Assembly: GCF_009795715.1 (NCBI RefSeq)
Contig: NZ_WTCR01000022.1
Coordinates: 1-42,738 of the forward strand
DNA: 42,738 nt
Direction: 5' to 3'
Source of the DNA: Labilibaculum euxinicum
GTDB taxonomy: Bacteria; Bacteroidota; Bacteroidia; Bacteroidales; Marinifilaceae
A program made the translations under genes and the position numbers. The first letter of the stretch is position 1. The number at the start of each line of letters is the position of its first letter. Positions 42,608-42,738 of the stretch are shown piece by piece. A model generated the notes under the pieces. That model saw only the letters and a program-made list of their open reading frames with translations. It was not told the origin of the DNA and ran no database searches.

Positions 42608-42615
42608 GTGCTAAC
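42608..42615 (-). other. Candidate integron core on the 5' side of the cassette gene
   Basis: GTGCTAAC on the plus strand, read GTTAGCAC on the minus strand, 22 bases before the start at 42586. Together with GTTAGGT at 41778-41784 it would bound a cassette of about 830 bases. The match to GTTRRRY is imperfect in the third purine. Confidence 0.4.
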
Positions 42616-42694
42616 GTCAGTCTGTCTAAAAACTCATCAAACTGCTCAATTAAGTGTTAAATATAGCGGTTTTAAGGATACATAAAAATTGAAA
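42616..42694 (+). repeat. Dispersed 80-bp repeat, copy 2
   Basis: Starts GTCAGTCTGTCTAAAAAC directly after the CTAAC of the candidate core site and aligns with 26782-26863. Confidence 0.75.
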
Positions 42695-42738
42695 ATGCTT
42701 TTATTTGGAAATAGAATTGAGGTCTTATTTGGGCGACA

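Noticed and set aside
1-42738. CRISPR array, tRNA or rRNA genes
   Set aside because: No regularly spaced repeats with unique spacers and no tRNA arm or rRNA signatures were seen.

Overview
The window looks like a chromosomal piece of a Bacteroidota bacterium, probably an aquatic or anaerobic member of the Bacteroidales/Marinilabiliales (a Marinifilaceae-like organism would fit, but this is inference). Reasons: AT-rich DNA; repeated matches to the Bacteroidota -7 promoter box TAnnTTTG upstream of genes; almost no Shine-Dalgarno motifs; many small exported lipoproteins and a TonB-C-terminal protein; and an anaerobic flavour (butyrate kinase, oxygen-independent HemN).

Left part, about 340-24830: ordinary chromosomal genes in short, mostly monocistronic units. 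They include an RlpA-like protein, a family 4 uracil-DNA glycosylase, a TonB-C protein paired with a large exported protein, a CPBP membrane protease, DusB, a tandem pair of exported NGTWKY proteins, a LolC/E-type ABC permease with RbfA, a YqaA/DedA protein, TrpS, PlsC, a multi-PAS/GAF histidine kinase, butyrate kinase, a DUF169 protein, HemN, a DUF5715 protein and a two-domain retropepsin-like lipoprotein. Four clear stem-loop terminators separate convergent or neighbouring units. Bases 1-341 hold a cluster of very short perfect hairpins, partly arranged as a roughly 66-bp direct repeat.

Right part, about 24850-42738: accessory DNA. Pieces of two related group II introns mark it. One has its 5' fragment at 25056 and its maturase remnant and 3' end at 26905-27336; an L-2-hydroxyglutarate oxidase gene with visibly higher GC lies between the two pieces. 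The second (about 40258-41016) has lost nearly all of its maturase. Between the introns lies a block of minus-strand genes: an AraC/TolB/TPR regulator, a medium-chain reductase, a DUF4386 membrane protein (frameshifted at a poly-A run), a serine hydrolase with TPRs, a DUF6624 protein, a TPR pseudogene, two lipoproteins, a CocE/NonD hydrolase and a CBM9-like/serine hydrolase fusion. Many of these are exported hydrolases of the penicillin-binding-protein or alpha/beta fold, with a dedicated-looking regulator at the head. The far right has two exported proteins separated by an attC-like imperfect palindrome, suggesting integron-type gene cassettes, and a roughly 80-bp dispersed repeat shared with position 26782.

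The most interesting parts are the intron-bracketed accessory segment, a palindromic insertion in intron domain V, the attC-like cassette, the short-hairpin cluster, and promoter boxes that show where three genes really start.
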